From contig NZ_MTQP01000068.1 in NCBI RefSeq assembly GCF_001984175.1, forward strand, positions 496,001-560,000: DNA of 64,000 nt. Direction: 5' to 3'. A program made the position numbers and the translations under genes. Below the pieces are notes generated by a model. It did not search any database, was not told the DNA's origin, and saw nothing but the letters and a program-made list of their open reading frames with translations. Of this stretch, positions 1 to 8,566 are shown one piece after another. Origin of the DNA: Saccharothrix sp. ALI-22-I (GTDB taxonomy: Bacteria > Actinomycetota > Actinomycetes > Mycobacteriales > Pseudonocardiaceae). Position 1 is the first letter of the stretch, and each line of letters starts with the position of its first letter.

Positions 1-49
1 CCAGTACGCGCGCTCGGTCAGGCGCGGGTAGGCGCAAGCGTTTGCGCGG
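1..49. other. dnaA downstream gap (edge of oriC region)
   Basis: These 49 bases follow the dnaA stop codon. In actinomycetes the dnaA-dnaN gap usually holds oriC, so this is probably the very edge of it, with dnaN outside the window. A small inverted repeat (GCGCAA, 4-base loop, TTGCGC) lies near 32-47. No full DnaA box is visible in this stub. Confidence 0.4.
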
Positions 50-1618
50 TCAGGGGGTGTGGCGGGCGCGCTGCTTGATGCGCGAGGTCAGTTCCTGCAC
101 CTGCTCGTAGACCCGGCGGCGCTCGGCCATCTCCTTGCGGATCTTCTTGTCCGCGTGCATGACCGTCGTGTGGTCCCGGCCGCCGAACGTCTGGCCGATC
201 TTCGGCAGCGAGAGGTCCGTCAACTCGCGGCACAGGTACATCGAGATCTGCCTCGCCTGGGCCAGCACCTTCGTCTTACCGGGCCCGCACAGATCGTCTA
301 TGGACACGCTGAAGAACTCCGCCGTGACCGCCATGATCGTCGGCGCGGTGATCTCGGGCGCGTGGGAGTCCGGGATGAGGTCGCGCAGCACTATCTCCGC
401 CAGCTGCACGTCCACCGGCTGCCGGTTCAACGACGCGAACGCCGTCACGCGGATCAGGGCCCCTTCGAGCTCGCGGATGTTGCGCTCGATCCGCGCCGCG
501 ATGAACTCCAGCACCTCGGCGGGCGCCGCGAGTCGGTCCTGGGCCGCCTTCTTGCGCAGGATGGCGATCCGGGTCTCCAGCTCGGGCGGCTGGATGTCGG
601 TGATCAGACCCCACTCGAACCGCGTCCGCAGCCGGTCCTCCAGCGTCTCCAACCGCTTGGGCGGCCGGTCGGAGGACACCACGATCTGCTTGTTCGAGTT
701 GTGCAGCGTGTTGAACGTGTGGAAGAACTCCTCCTGCGTGCCTTCCTTGCCCTCCAGGAACTGGATGTCATCGACCAGCAGCACGTCGATGTCCCGGTAC
801 CGGCGCTGGAAGGCGACCTTGCGGTCGTCGCGCAGGGAGTTGATGAAGTCGTTGGTGAACTCCTCGGTCGACACGTACCGCACGCGCATCCCGGGGAACA
901 GCCGCTGGGCGTAGTGCCCGACGGCGTGCAGCAGGTGCGTCTTGCCGAGCCCGGACTCGCCCCAGATGAACAGGGGGTTGTACGCACGGGCCGGCGCTTC
1001 GGCGACGGCCACCGCGGCGGCGTGCGCGAAGCGGTTGGACGCGCCGATCACGAAGGTGTCGAAGTTGTACTTCTCGTTCAGCCTGGTCTGCGAGGCGACC
1101 GGGTTGGCCGGTCGGGTGTACGGCATGCCGCTCGGCGCGGCGTGACCCTGACCACCGCCGAACGTGGGCCAGATCTCGGTCACGGTGGCGAGCGCTTCGA
1201 CCTCCTCGTCGACCTCCTCGCCCTCACCGTCGGTATCGCCCTCGGTCTCCGCCTCGACCACGAGCCCGCCGTTGACCGGCATCGGCCCGCCCGGACCCGG
1301 TCCCGGCACGGGGCCGGGCACCGCGGTGGGCACCGGGATCGGCGCCGTCACGGGATCGGGTGAATCGACCTTCACTGCCAGTGACACGGCTCGGCCCAGT
1401 CGACGGGACAGAGCGGCGGTGATGGGCTCGCGCAGCGCGCGCTCGATCGCTTCCTTGGCGAAGTCGCTCGGCGCGGCGAGCAGCGCGGTCCCGTCGAGCA
1501 GCCCGATCGGTCGGGTCACGCGCATCCAAGCGCGCTGTTGGGGAGACAACGTGCTGGCGGCTAGCTCCTGCACGACCTGCTCCCACACGAGACCCAGATC
1601 GGCCTGGTGGTTGGACAC
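50..1618 (-). CDS. dnaA: Chromosomal replication initiator protein DnaA
   Basis: DnaA is the AAA+ ATPase that binds DnaA boxes and melts oriC. The 522-residue protein has N-terminal domain I (about 1-85), a long acidic and proline/glycine-rich linker (about 90-170) typical of high-GC actinomycetes, an AAA+ core with Walker [10 protein letters not shown] at about 220-228 and Walker B LLVDDIQF, and a C-terminal DNA-binding domain with the DnaA signature [10 protein letters not shown]. The start is GTG (complement of 1616-1618), preceded by a purine-rich Shine-Dalgarno (GAGGGGAACGCGGAG). It diverges from rpmH. A perfect DnaA box upstream suggests autoregulation. Confidence 0.99.
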   Translation of the reverse strand: MSNHQADLGLVWEQVVQELAASTLSPQQRAWMRVTRPIGLLDGTALLAAPSDFAKEAIERALREPITAALSRRLGRAVSLAVKVDSPDPVTAPIPVPTAVPGPVPGPGPGGPMPVNGGLVVEAETEGDTDGEGEEVDEEVEALATVTEIWPTFGGGQGHAAPSGMPYTRPANPVASQTRLNEKYNFDTFVIGASNRFAHAAAVAVAEAPARAYNPLFIWGESGLGKTHLLHAVGHYAQRLFPGMRVRYVSTEEFTNDFINSLRDDRKVAFQRRYRDIDVLLVDDIQFLEGKEGTQEEFFHTFNTLHNSNKQIVVSSDRPPKRLETLEDRLRTRFEWGLITDIQPPELETRIAILRKKAAQDRLAAPAEVLEFIAARIERNIRELEGALIRVTAFASLNRQPVDVQLAEIVLRDLIPDSHAPEITAPTIMAVTAEFFSVSIDDLCGPGKTKVLAQARQISMYLCRELTDLSLPKIGQTFGGRDHTTVMHADKKIRKEMAERRRVYEQVQELTSRIKQRARHTP

Positions 1619-2091
1619 CTCCGCGTTCCCCTCCCCTCGGTGACGGCTCCGCGGTCAGTCCCCCGGGGAACTTCCACGACGTGGACACGGAGAATAGAGG
1701 CATCCACAGAGTTATCCACAACTGTGCACGAACGCGCCTCGGAGCGCAGCGGATCCCCCCGTTGCTTCCGAGCACTTGCGGTCCCGTGTGGCGGCGGCTC
1801 TGCCCGATCTCTGGGCCCCACCTCTGGACCCGGCCCGCGCCTATCCGCGAAGGCAGCACGCTAACAAGGTGCGAGCCATGCCACAAGGCGTACCCACCCC
1901 GCAAGTGGGTTACGTGCCCGGGGAAGGTCGCGCTGCGTGCCCGGGTGCGACCCCGATTTGAACCTCGCCCCCTGGGCTGCGTACTCTCGTAAGCGTCTCC
2001 CGCTTGCGTGGGGTGCTTTTCGCGCGCCTAAGGCTTGTTCGCTGGGGACAACCACAGACCTGCTTGGCAGTTAAGCACCGGGAGTCCGACC
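1619..2091. promoter_or_regulatory. dnaA/rpmH divergent promoter region
   Basis: This 473-base gap holds promoters in both directions. For rpmH a box TTGAAC (1958-1963), an 18-base spacer and TACTCT (1982-1987) form a good vegetative promoter, giving a leader of about 98 bases. For dnaA a minus-strand TATTCT (1691-1696) lies downstream of the DnaA box. A near-match TGGGGACAA lies at 2043-2051 and a partial CATCCACA at 1701-1708. No additional gene is apparent. Confidence 0.6.
1712..1720 (+). promoter_or_regulatory. DnaA box upstream of dnaA
   Basis: A perfect TTATCCACA lies about 95 bases upstream of the dnaA start and next to the predicted dnaA -35 region. DnaA boxes at dnaA promoters commonly mediate autorepression, which is the likely role here. 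Confidence 0.75.
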
Positions 2092-2235
2092 GTGAGCAAG
2101 GGTAAGCGCACCTTCCAGCCCAACAACCGCCGCCGCGCCAAGACGCACGGGTTCCGGCTGCGCATGCGCACCCGTGCCGGTCGCGCCATCCTGGCCGCGC
2201 GCCGTGGCAAGGGCCGCCAGCAGCTGTCCGCCTGA
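2092..2235 (+). CDS. rpmH: 50S ribosomal protein L34
   Basis: A 47-residue, strongly basic protein ([20 protein letters not shown]...) matching the L34 family along its whole length. L34 is a structural protein of the large ribosomal subunit. The GTG start at 2092 is preceded by GGGAG and gives the canonical N terminus; upstream in-frame codons are not part of the family. It is the first gene of the rpmH-rnpA-yidD-yidC-khpB run. Confidence 0.98.
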   Translation: MSKGKRTFQPNNRRRAKTHGFRLRMRTRAGRAILAARRGKGRQQLSA

Positions 2236-2248
2236 TCGCCGCAGCGCC

Positions 2249-2707
2249 GTGCTACCCGCGGCCCATCGGCTGACCCGCAGCCAGGACTTCGGCCTGGTGG
2301 TCCGCCGAGGCCGCCGGGCCGGCCGGTCACGGCTGGTGGTGCACGTCCTGACGTCGGCGGCACGTGATGCCGTCTCGGCGGGACCACGTACCTCGGCGGC
2401 ATCTGACGGCGCTTCGGCGGAGCTACGTACCTCGGCGGCGTCTAATGGCGCCTCGGCGGTACCGAGTACCTCGGCGCAGCCCACCTTGGACCCGTCCAAG
2501 GTGGGCTTCGTCGTGAGCAAGGCCGTGGGCAACTCCGTGGTCCGGCACCGGGTGAGTCGCAGGCTGCGGCACCTGGTGCGGGATCGGCTCGACCTGCTGC
2601 CGCCCGGAACTTCGCTGGTCGTGCGCGCGTTGGCACCGGCAGCCGATGCGGACAGCGCCAGCCTCGGCCGTGACCTCGACGCGGCGCTGCACAAGGTGCT
2701 GCGATGA
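2249..2707 (+). CDS. rnpA: Ribonuclease P protein component with internal repeat insertion
   Basis: RnpA is the protein subunit of RNase P, which matures tRNA 5' ends. Starting at GTG 2249 it is 152 residues, beginning [14 protein letters not shown] like other RnpA proteins. The conserved C-terminal half is present ([26 protein letters not shown], with the actinobacterial RHR variant of the RNR motif). The usual actinobacterial protein is about 115-125 residues; the excess is a low-complexity stretch after LVVHV made of a 13-residue unit (for example [13 protein letters not shown]) repeated about 3.5 times. Its end overlaps yidD by ATGA, implying translational coupling. Confidence 0.93.
   Translation: MLPAAHRLTRSQDFGLVVRRGRRAGRSRLVVHVLTSAARDAVSAGPRTSAASDGASAELRTSAASNGASAVPSTSAQPTLDPSKVGFVVSKAVGNSVVRHRVSRRLRHLVRDRLDLLPPGTSLVVRALAPAADADSASLGRDLDAALHKVLR
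2348..2482 (+). repeat. 39-bp tandem repeat inside rnpA
   Basis: Units at 2348-2386, 2387-2425 and 2426-2464, plus an 18-base partial unit, keep the reading frame and encode 13-residue Ala/Ser/Thr-rich repeats. The second and third units are nearly identical (CGTACCTCGGCGGC...). This is typical of slipped-strand or recombination-driven expansion. Confidence 0.85.
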
Positions 2708-2976
2708 CGACCGTCCAGGTGAGCCCCGTCGTTCGGGCGTTGCTGCTGCCGGTGCGCTTCTACCGGAAGTTCATCTCACCGGCACTGCCCCCGACCTGCC
2801 GTTTCCACCCGAGTTGCAGTGCGTACGCGGTGGAGGCGTTGACCGTCCACGGTGCGCTGCGCGGTTCCTGGCTGACCCTGCGCCGGCTGGGCCGCTGCGG
2901 ACCCTGGCACCCTGGTGGCCTGGACCCGGTTCCGCCGAGGCGAAACGCGGTCCCCGACCTTTCTGCCGAGGAGTAG
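2704..2976 (+). CDS. yidD: Membrane protein insertion efficiency factor YidD
   Basis: A 90-residue protein of the YidD family, which assists YidC/Sec-dependent insertion of inner membrane proteins. It shows the family motifs [22 protein letters not shown] and RCGPWHPGG, with the three conserved cysteines and an N-terminal amphipathic segment expected to lie on the membrane. ATG 2704 overlaps the rnpA stop by four bases. The end carries the Shine-Dalgarno for yidC. Confidence 0.96.
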   Translation: MTTVQVSPVVRALLLPVRFYRKFISPALPPTCRFHPSCSAYAVEALTVHGALRGSWLTLRRLGRCGPWHPGGLDPVPPRRNAVPDLSAEE

Positions 2977-2979
2977 CTA

Positions 2980-4023
2980 GTGCTCGACTTCATCTACTAC
3001 CCGGTGTCCTTCATCCTGTGGTGTTGGCACTGGGTGTTCGGTCACGTCTTCGGCGAATCAAGCGGGTTCGCGTGGGCCTTCGCGGTGGTGTTCCTCGTCT
3101 TCACGCTGCGCGCGATCCTGTTCAAGCCGTTCGTCGGCCAGGTCCGCTCGATGCGCAAGATGCAGGAGTTCGCGCCCGAGCTGCAGAAGATCAAGAAGAA
3201 GTACGCGAACGACAAGCAGCGCCAGGCGCAGGAGATGCAGAAGCTCCAGTCGGAGCACGGCGTCAACCCGCTGGGCGGCTGCCTGCCGATGCTGGTGCAG
3301 ATCCCGGTGTTCATCGGCCTGTTCCACGTGCTGCGCTCGTTCCGGCCCGGCTGGGGCGAGGTCTACTACTTCGACGCGCAGGGCGTGGAGTCGTTCGTCA
3401 ACGCCAAGCTGTTCGGCGCGAACCTGTCCACGTTCATCACGATGCCCGCCAACGAGCTGGCGCAGTTCGCCACCAGCCGCAACGCGGTGCTGTTCGTCTC
3501 GATCCCGCTGATGATCATCGCGTCGATCGCCACGCACTTCACCGCGCGCCACTCGGTGGCCCGGCAGACGCAGGCCGCGACGGACAACCCGCAGACCGCG
3601 ATCATGAACAAGCTGACGCTCTACATCTTCCCGGTAGGCGTGCTGGTCGGTGGCCTCTTCTTCCCCGTCGCGATCCTGCTCTACTGGCTGAGCAACAACG
3701 CGTGGACGCTGGGGCAGCAGTACGTGGTGTACCACCGCATCGACCGCGAGGAAGAGGCGAAGAAGGTCGAGGCGACCGCGCAGCGCCAGGCACTCGCGCC
3801 GAAGCCGGGCGCGAAGCCGGTCACCAAGCCGAGGCCCGGTCAGAAGCCGCAGCCACGCAAGCCCGCGGGCACGCAGCCCGCAGCCGCCGCGACGCCGGCA
3901 CCGGCCGGCACACCGTCGGATGGGAGCGAGTCCACCGAGACCGCGACGCCGTCCACCGAGATTCCCGGTCTGAGCCCAGACCGATCCCCAAGCAAGAAAC
4001 AGGGCAACAAGAAGCGTCGTTGA
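2980..4023 (+). CDS. yidC: Membrane protein insertase YidC
   Basis: YidC/Oxa1 inserts and folds membrane proteins with or without SecYEG. The 347-residue protein has a first membrane segment near residues 5-30, the 60KD_IMP core with further membrane segments (RMKMQEFAPELQKIKKKYANDK-like cytoplasmic loop between), and a Lys/Pro-rich basic C-terminal tail ending KKQGNKKRR, which in this family contacts ribosomes. The GTG at 2980 follows GAGGAG located at the yidD end. The lack of the large periplasmic domain is normal for Gram-positives. Confidence 0.97.
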   Translation: MLDFIYYPVSFILWCWHWVFGHVFGESSGFAWAFAVVFLVFTLRAILFKPFVGQVRSMRKMQEFAPELQKIKKKYANDKQRQAQEMQKLQSEHGVNPLGGCLPMLVQIPVFIGLFHVLRSFRPGWGEVYYFDAQGVESFVNAKLFGANLSTFITMPANELAQFATSRNAVLFVSIPLMIIASIATHFTARHSVARQTQAATDNPQTAIMNKLTLYIFPVGVLVGGLFFPVAILLYWLSNNAWTLGQQYVVYHRIDREEEAKKVEATAQRQALAPKPGAKPVTKPRPGQKPQPRKPAGTQPAAAATPAPAGTPSDGSESTETATPSTEIPGLSPDRSPSKKQGNKKRR

Positions 4024-4041
4024 CCCTGGAGAGGAGACATC

Positions 4042-4584
4042 GTGTCGGAGACGTTGCAGGCGGCCGACGTGGACGTACCGGAGGCCGACGAAGCCCGGCC
4101 GGCGCGGTCGGGGAGTCCGGAGGACCTGCTCGTCCAAGAGGGCGACATCGCCGGGGACTACCTGGAGCGACTGTTGGACCTGCTCGACTACGACGGCGAC
4201 ATCGACCTCGACGTCGAGGCGGGTCGGGCGATCGTGAGCATCGACGGCGGTGACGACCTGGAGAAGCTGGTCGGTACCCGCGGCACGGTCCTGGAGTCGT
4301 TGCAGGAGTTGACCCGGCTCGCCGTGCAGCAGGAGACGGGTGTGCGCAGCCGGCTCATGTTGGACATCGCCGGGTGGCGCGCCGGACGGCGTGCCGAACT
4401 CGCCGACCTCGGCCGGACGACCGCGGAGAAGGTGCTGTCGACCGGCGAGAAGGTGCGGCTGCACCCGATGACGCCGTTCGAGCGGAAGGTCGTGCACGAC
4501 GCCGTCGCCTCGGTGGCGGGCGTGCACAGCGAGAGCGAGGGCGAGGAGCCGCAGCGCCGCGTGGTGGTGCTGCCCAAGCCCTGA
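4042..4584 (+). CDS. khpB: KH-R3H RNA-binding protein KhpB (Jag/EloR)
   Basis: A 180-residue protein with an acidic N terminus, a type II KH-like region (about 55-105, with VGTRGTVLESLQELTRLAV) and an R3H domain (about 110-170, with the R-x3-H type end FERKVVHDAVASV). Homologs (Jag/EloR/KhpB) bind RNA with KhpA and influence cell elongation and division. GTG 4042 follows GAGAGGAGAC. It is the last gene of the operon and is followed directly by a strong terminator. Confidence 0.94.
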   Translation: MSETLQAADVDVPEADEARPARSGSPEDLLVQEGDIAGDYLERLLDLLDYDGDIDLDVEAGRAIVSIDGGDDLEKLVGTRGTVLESLQELTRLAVQQETGVRSRLMLDIAGWRAGRRAELADLGRTTAEKVLSTGEKVRLHPMTPFERKVVHDAVASVAGVHSESEGEEPQRRVVVLPKP

Positions 4585-4600
4585 GTGGCTTCACGTCGAG

Positions 4601-4637
4601 CGGCCCCGGTTCCCCTTGGTGGGAGCCGGGGCCGTTT
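4601..4637 (+). terminator. Terminator after khpB
   Basis: The inverted repeat CGGCCCCGG-TT-CCC / GGG-AG-CCGGGGCCG is followed by TTT. It lies between the convergent khpB and DUF805 genes and probably ends transcripts from both sides. Confidence 0.8.
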
Positions 4638-4643
4638 CGCGTT

Positions 4644-5111
4644 TCACGGCCCGTAGCGGTTCGGGTGTGGCTGGCTCCGGCCCGCCAAGAAGACGATGAG
4701 GACGAGACTGCCGAACGGCAGGAAGGCCAGCCAGTACCAGTGGCCGGAGCGTCCCGTGTCGTGCAGGCGTCGGATGCCGGCGGTGAAGAGCGGGATCAGC
4801 AAGCCCAGGTAGCTGACGACGGCGAGGGCCCCGAAGCCGCTCCACACGGCTCCGAGCGCCAGCAGGCCGAGGCACAGGACGTCGTTGAACAAGACGAGCA
4901 GCCAGTACTCGGGGCGTGACGCGCGGCCGTCGAGGTGGAAGTACTTGCGCAGCGCGGTGCCGACGGTGTTGTTGAAGGTGATCGGTGGTCGTGGCGGACG
5001 CTGGGCGGGCGCGGGTGGCTCTGGAGGCATCGGCGGCTCCGGAGGCAGGACGACCGTTGGTCCTGGTGGCGTGGTGTCGGGCGACGCGTCGTGGTGCGGT
5101 CCGTGTGTCAT
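4644..5111 (-). CDS. DUF805 family membrane protein
   Basis: A 155-residue protein with a proline-rich cytoplasmic-looking N terminus (about 1-45) and a DUF805 domain (about 50-150): FHLDGRASRPEYW near the start, three to four hydrophobic segments, and the family motif RRLHDTGRSGHWY. DUF805 proteins are small inner-membrane proteins of unknown function. It is monocistronic and convergent with khpB. Confidence 0.9.
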   Translation of the reverse strand: MTHGPHHDASPDTTPPGPTVVLPPEPPMPPEPPAPAQRPPRPPITFNNTVGTALRKYFHLDGRASRPEYWLLVLFNDVLCLGLLALGAVWSGFGALAVVSYLGLLIPLFTAGIRRLHDTGRSGHWYWLAFLPFGSLVLIVFLAGRSQPHPNRYGP

Positions 5112-5194
5112 GTCTCCCCCGTGGCTCGGTGGTTGCCCACGCTAGGAGCGGGACCACGGCGGGTCCGAGCCGATGACCTGTTGCTGCCGGCTGG

Positions 5195-6184
5195 TCATCG
5201 ACCCAGCACCAGGTACCGCTCGTCGCTGATCTCCCGCCCCCAGAGCGACGGGTCGGTGAGCGGCCGGACGTCCCCCTCCCCCAGCAGCGCCACGCACTCG
5301 GCGGCGGTGAGCCCGGCGCCGGTGGACCAGCGCCCCTCGACCAGCACCAGGCGTCCGCCCGGCTTGAGCAGGGCGCGCCACCGGTCGAGCGCGGCGGCCG
5401 GGTCGGGCAACGCCCACAGCACGTGCCGCGCCAGCACCACGTCGAACGACTCGGCGGGGTACGGCGGGCGCGCGGCGTCGCCCTGGCGGAACTCCACCCC
5501 TGCGACCTTCGCCCGTGCCGCGGCGACCATGCGCGCGGACAGGTCCAGCCCGTACACCTCGTACCCGGCTTCGGCGAGCAACGCGGTGAGGCTGCCCGTG
5601 CCGCATCCGAGGTCGACCACGGACGCGGGCGTGGGCGGCAGCAACGGCAGGAGCAGGTCGGCCCACGCCCGCCGCACGTCCGGGTCGCGCAGCCCGTGGT
5701 CGGGTTCCTCGTCGAACGTCGCCGCCTGGTCGTCCCAGAACCGCGCCTGAGCGAACGTGGTCAGCCACGCCCGCTGCTCGTCGGTCTCCGGCACGTCCCG
5801 CCCGCGCGCCGCACCGATCGCCTGCCACGCCGCCTCGGGTGACGCCCCGTCCATCACCAGCAGCGCACCGGCCACCAACGACGACCGACCGATCCCACCC
5901 CAGCAGTGCACCAGGACGTGCCGGCCCGCGCGCATCTCCTCCACCACCGCGTCCAACTCCAACGCGGCAGCGGGCACGCCGAAGTCCGGGATCGGCACCC
6001 AGTGGAACGGCATGCCTGCGTCCCGTGCCGCCTGCCCCTCCCCTTCCAGCTCCAGTTCCGCCAACTCCGTCTCGGTCAGCGCGCACACGATCACGTCCAC
6101 GCCGGCCGCCGCCAGATCGGTGACGTGCTGGAGGTCGTGCGGGTGTCCCATCGTGCTCAGCACTCCCGGTCTGATCGCGTACAT
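5195..6184 (-). CDS. Dual-specificity-type phosphatase fused to a SAM-dependent methyltransferase
   Basis: A 329-residue two-domain protein. Residues about 1-145 form a cysteine phosphatase domain with the signature HCWGGIGRSS (Cys94, Arg100) and an upstream aspartate loop (PIPDFGVP) that could supply the general acid. Residues about 165-329 are a class I methyltransferase with motif I VVDLGCGTG (191-197) and FDVVLARHVLW downstream, closest in style to small-molecule methyltransferases. The start is ATG 6184 preceded by GAGGGGAAGGGATTGCG. The substrate is unknown. It diverges from a Nudix gene with a parS site between them. Confidence 0.85.
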   Translation of the reverse strand: MYAIRPGVLSTMGHPHDLQHVTDLAAAGVDVIVCALTETELAELELEGEGQAARDAGMPFHWVPIPDFGVPAAALELDAVVEEMRAGRHVLVHCWGGIGRSSLVAGALLVMDGASPEAAWQAIGAARGRDVPETDEQRAWLTTFAQARFWDDQAATFDEEPDHGLRDPDVRRAWADLLLPLLPPTPASVVDLGCGTGSLTALLAEAGYEVYGLDLSARMVAAARAKVAGVEFRQGDAARPPYPAESFDVVLARHVLWALPDPAAALDRWRALLKPGGRLVLVEGRWSTGAGLTAAECVALLGEGDVRPLTDPSLWGREISDERYLVLGR

Positions 6185-6206
6185 CGCAATCCCTTCCCCT
6201 CGCCCT

Positions 6207-6220
6207 GTTTCACGTGAAAC
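6207..6220. promoter_or_regulatory. parS site 1
   Basis: A perfect GTTTCACGTGAAAC palindrome in the gap between the phosphatase-methyltransferase and Nudix genes. It is a binding site for ParB, encoded at 8.6-9.5 kb. Confidence 0.95.
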
Positions 6221-6229
6221 GGTCGCGGC

Positions 6230-6688
6230 ATGACTGAGATCATCCGCAACCTCCGTGTCGCCGCCTACGCTGTGATCATCGAAGACGGTCGGCTGCTGCT
6301 CTCCCGGTGGTTGGGTCCGGACCGGCCGATGTGGATCCTGCCCGGCGGCGGGCTCGGCCACGGCGAGGACCCGTACGACGCGGTGATCCGCGAGGTGTTC
6401 GAGGAGACCGGCTACCGGGCCGAGGTCGACCGCCTGCTCGGCATCCAGAACGTCTACGGCCCGATGCTCCGCAACGGCGTCGAGGTCGACTACCACCGCA
6501 TCCGGATCATGTACGAGGCACACGTCGTCGGCGGCGAACTCACCTTCGAGGTGGACGGCAGCACGGACCAGGCGGCGTGGTTCCCGCTCGACGAGATCCC
6601 CCAGCTCGACCACGTCGAGTCGGTCGACTACGCGCTCGAACTCCTCCGCACCCTGCCCGAGGACGGCCGGATCCCAAGTTTCACGTGA
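6230..6688 (+). CDS. Nudix hydrolase
   Basis: A 152-residue Nudix protein. The Nudix box is complete (GGLGHGEDPYDAVIREVFEETGY, residues about 42-64), so it should hydrolyse a nucleoside-diphosphate-linked substrate with a divalent metal; the exact substrate cannot be read from the sequence. ATG 6230 starts ten bases after parS site 1, and its last codons and TGA stop lie inside parS site 2, so the C terminus (PSFT) is dictated by the segregation site. Confidence 0.93.
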   Translation: MTEIIRNLRVAAYAVIIEDGRLLLSRWLGPDRPMWILPGGGLGHGEDPYDAVIREVFEETGYRAEVDRLLGIQNVYGPMLRNGVEVDYHRIRIMYEAHVVGGELTFEVDGSTDQAAWFPLDEIPQLDHVESVDYALELLRTLPEDGRIPSFT

Positions 6689-6691
6689 AAC
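6678..6691. promoter_or_regulatory. parS site 2 (overlaps Nudix stop codon)
   Basis: A perfect GTTTCACGTGAAAC. The TGA of the Nudix gene (6686-6688) is part of the palindrome. Confidence 0.95.
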
Positions 6692-6834
6692 GCCGTCGAT
6701 CTGGTCACTTCGATTTGGCGTGTCGCCGGGGTGATCCGTCATAGTGGGCACCGGCACATCTCGCGGGCCTCACCCGCCCACTGACGAGAAGCCCAACCCA
6801 TCGCCCACACCGGTCGCCGGCGGCGTCGTGTGTG

Positions 6835-6848
6835 GTTTCACGTGAAAC
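6835..6848. promoter_or_regulatory. parS site 3 (upstream of rsmG)
   Basis: A perfect GTTTCACGTGAAAC ending 15 bases before the rsmG start codon, in the position where it could also affect rsmG-parAB expression. Confidence 0.95.
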
Positions 6849-6863
6849 GTCCCGGATGGAGTC

Positions 6864-7541
6864 ATGGCCGCAGAGGTGGAAGACCGCGCGAAGAAGGTCT
6901 TCGGTGACCACTACGACAAGGCGGTCGCCTTCACGGCACTGCTCACCGAGCACGGCGTCGAGCGCGGGCTCATCGGCCCGCGCGAGGTCGACCGGCTCTG
7001 GGACCGTCACATCCTCAATTCGGCCGTCGTTGCGGAGTTGCTTCCCGAAGGTTCACGGGTCGTGGACGTAGGCTCGGGCGCGGGCTTGCCGGGCATCCCC
7101 CTGGCGATCGTGCGGCCGGATCTCGACCTCACGCTCCTGGAGCCGATGGCACGTCGGGTGGCGTGGTTGACCGAGTGCGTCGAGGCACTCGACCTCAAGG
7201 TCACCGTGATCCGCGGCCGAGCCGAGGAGACGGCGGTGCGCAACCAGCTGGCCGACAGCGATGTCGTGACGGCCCGCGCGGTGGCCCCGCTGGAGCGGCT
7301 GACGCGGTGGTGCATGCCGCTGCTGCGGCCCGGTGGACGTCTGGTCGCTCTCAAGGGCGAGAGCGCCGCGGAAGAACTGGAACGCGACGCCGAGGTGGTG
7401 CGCAGGGCCGGAGGTGTCCGGTCGCGCGTCATCACCTGCGGTGGCGATGTCCTCGAACTGCCGACGACGGTCGTGCTCGTGGAGCGCGACGAGCAGGCGA
7501 GCCGCCGTGAAGGCGCGCGTCGCAGAAGGAAGGATCGGTGA
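6864..7541 (+). CDS. rsmG: 16S rRNA (guanine-N7) methyltransferase RsmG (GidB)
   Basis: A 225-residue class I methyltransferase that modifies G527 (E. coli numbering) in 16S rRNA; loss gives low-level streptomycin resistance in other bacteria. Motif I VVDVGSGAGLPGIPLAI and the RAVAPLERL segment are characteristic. The C terminus is Arg/Lys-rich. It overlaps parA by GTGA, forming the usual rsmG-parA-parB operon of actinomycetes. Confidence 0.96.
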   Translation: MAAEVEDRAKKVFGDHYDKAVAFTALLTEHGVERGLIGPREVDRLWDRHILNSAVVAELLPEGSRVVDVGSGAGLPGIPLAIVRPDLDLTLLEPMARRVAWLTECVEALDLKVTVIRGRAEETAVRNQLADSDVVTARAVAPLERLTRWCMPLLRPGGRLVALKGESAAEELERDAEVVRRAGGVRSRVITCGGDVLELPTTVVLVERDEQASRREGARRRRKDR

Positions 7542-8566
7542 ACGTGTACCCCGACCCCCTGCAACCGGTGTTCCAAGCGGCCGGTGTTTCACGTGAAACC
7601 GAACCCGAAGGTGTGGTGGGCGCGGGCGAAGTGCTCCGTCCGGTAGGCAACTCAGACTTGGCTAACAACGTGGAACCGGCAGGAGACAGCACCGTGTGGA
7701 CACCCATCGCGGAAGAAGCGGCACGCGCCACCCGCGTCCTGCACCCCGACTCCCTCCAACTCCCCCGTCCGGACCGTCGTCGGATCATGGTCGTCGCCAA
7801 CCAGAAGGGTGGCGTCGGCAAGACCACGAGCACGGTGAACCTGGCCGCCGCTCTCGCGATCCACGGGCTCAAGGTCCTCGTCATCGACCTCGACCCGCAG
7901 GGCAACGCGAGTACCGCGTTGGCCGTCGAGCACCGCTCGGGCACCCCGTCGGTGTACGAGGTGCTGATCGGTGAGCTGTCGGTCACCGAGGCGGCTCAGG
8001 TCAGCAACCAGTCCCCCAACCTCTACTGCGTGCCCGCCACGATCGACCTCGCGGGCGCCGAGATCGAACTGGTCTCGATGGTGGCCCGCGAGTCCCGGCT
8101 GAAGGAGGCGCTGAGCCCCGAGGCGCTGGATCCGATCAAGCCGGACTACGTGTTCATCGACTGCCCGCCGTCGCTCGGTCTGCTGACCGTCAACGCGATG
8201 GTCGCCGCGCAGGAGGTGCTGATCCCGATCCAGTGCGAGTACTACGCACTGGAGGGTCTGGGGCAGCTGCTGCGCAACATCGAACTCGTCCAGGCGCACC
8301 TGAACCCGACGCTGAACGTGTCCACCATCCTGCTCACCATGTACGACGGCCGCACGAAGCTGGCCGACCAGGTGACCAGCGAGGTGCGCGGCCACTTCGG
8401 CGACACGGTCCTCAAAACAGTGATCCCGCGCAGCGTGAAGGTGTCCGAGGCACCAGGATTCGCGCAGACGGTGCTCACCTACGATCCCGGCTCACGGGGC
8501 GCGATGAGCTACCTCGACGCGGCACGGGAGATCGCCGAGTTCGGCGCGGAGATGGGGCAGGCATGA
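7538..8566 (+). CDS. parA: Chromosome partitioning ATPase ParA (Soj)
   Basis: ParA is a Walker-type ATPase that moves ParB-parS complexes. The 342-residue protein has a deviant Walker A (KGGVGKTT, about residue 90), the DLDPQGNAS motif and FIDCPPSLG. The first ~80 residues precede the ATPase core, as in mycobacterial ParA of similar length. GTG 7538 overlaps the rsmG stop; a later GTG at 7694 is an alternative. The fourth parS site lies inside the 5' coding part and is read as VSRET. Confidence 0.96.
   Translation: MNVYPDPLQPVFQAAGVSRETEPEGVVGAGEVLRPVGNSDLANNVEPAGDSTVWTPIAEEAARATRVLHPDSLQLPRPDRRRIMVVANQKGGVGKTTSTVNLAAALAIHGLKVLVIDLDPQGNASTALAVEHRSGTPSVYEVLIGELSVTEAAQVSNQSPNLYCVPATIDLAGAEIELVSMVARESRLKEALSPEALDPIKPDYVFIDCPPSLGLLTVNAMVAAQEVLIPIQCEYYALEGLGQLLRNIELVQAHLNPTLNVSTILLTMYDGRTKLADQVTSEVRGHFGDTVLKTVIPRSVKVSEAPGFAQTVLTYDPGSRGAMSYLDAAREIAEFGAEMGQA
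7586..7599. promoter_or_regulatory. parS site 4 (inside parA)
   Basis: A perfect GTTTCACGTGAAAC within the N-terminal coding region of parA. Confidence 0.95.

Noticed and set aside
59-1363. Long plus-strand open frame opposite dnaA
   Set aside because: It is a shadow of dnaA caused by high GC; its product is Arg/His-rich with no family, and dnaA is unambiguous.
2249-2707. Missing Asn in the RNR motif of RnpA (RHR) as a defect
   Set aside because: The same RHR variant is known from mycobacterial RnpA, so it is not a sign of lost function.
7694-8566. Shorter ParA start at GTG 7694
   Set aside because: Possible, but GTG 7538 overlaps the rsmG stop and gives the length usual for actinobacterial ParA.
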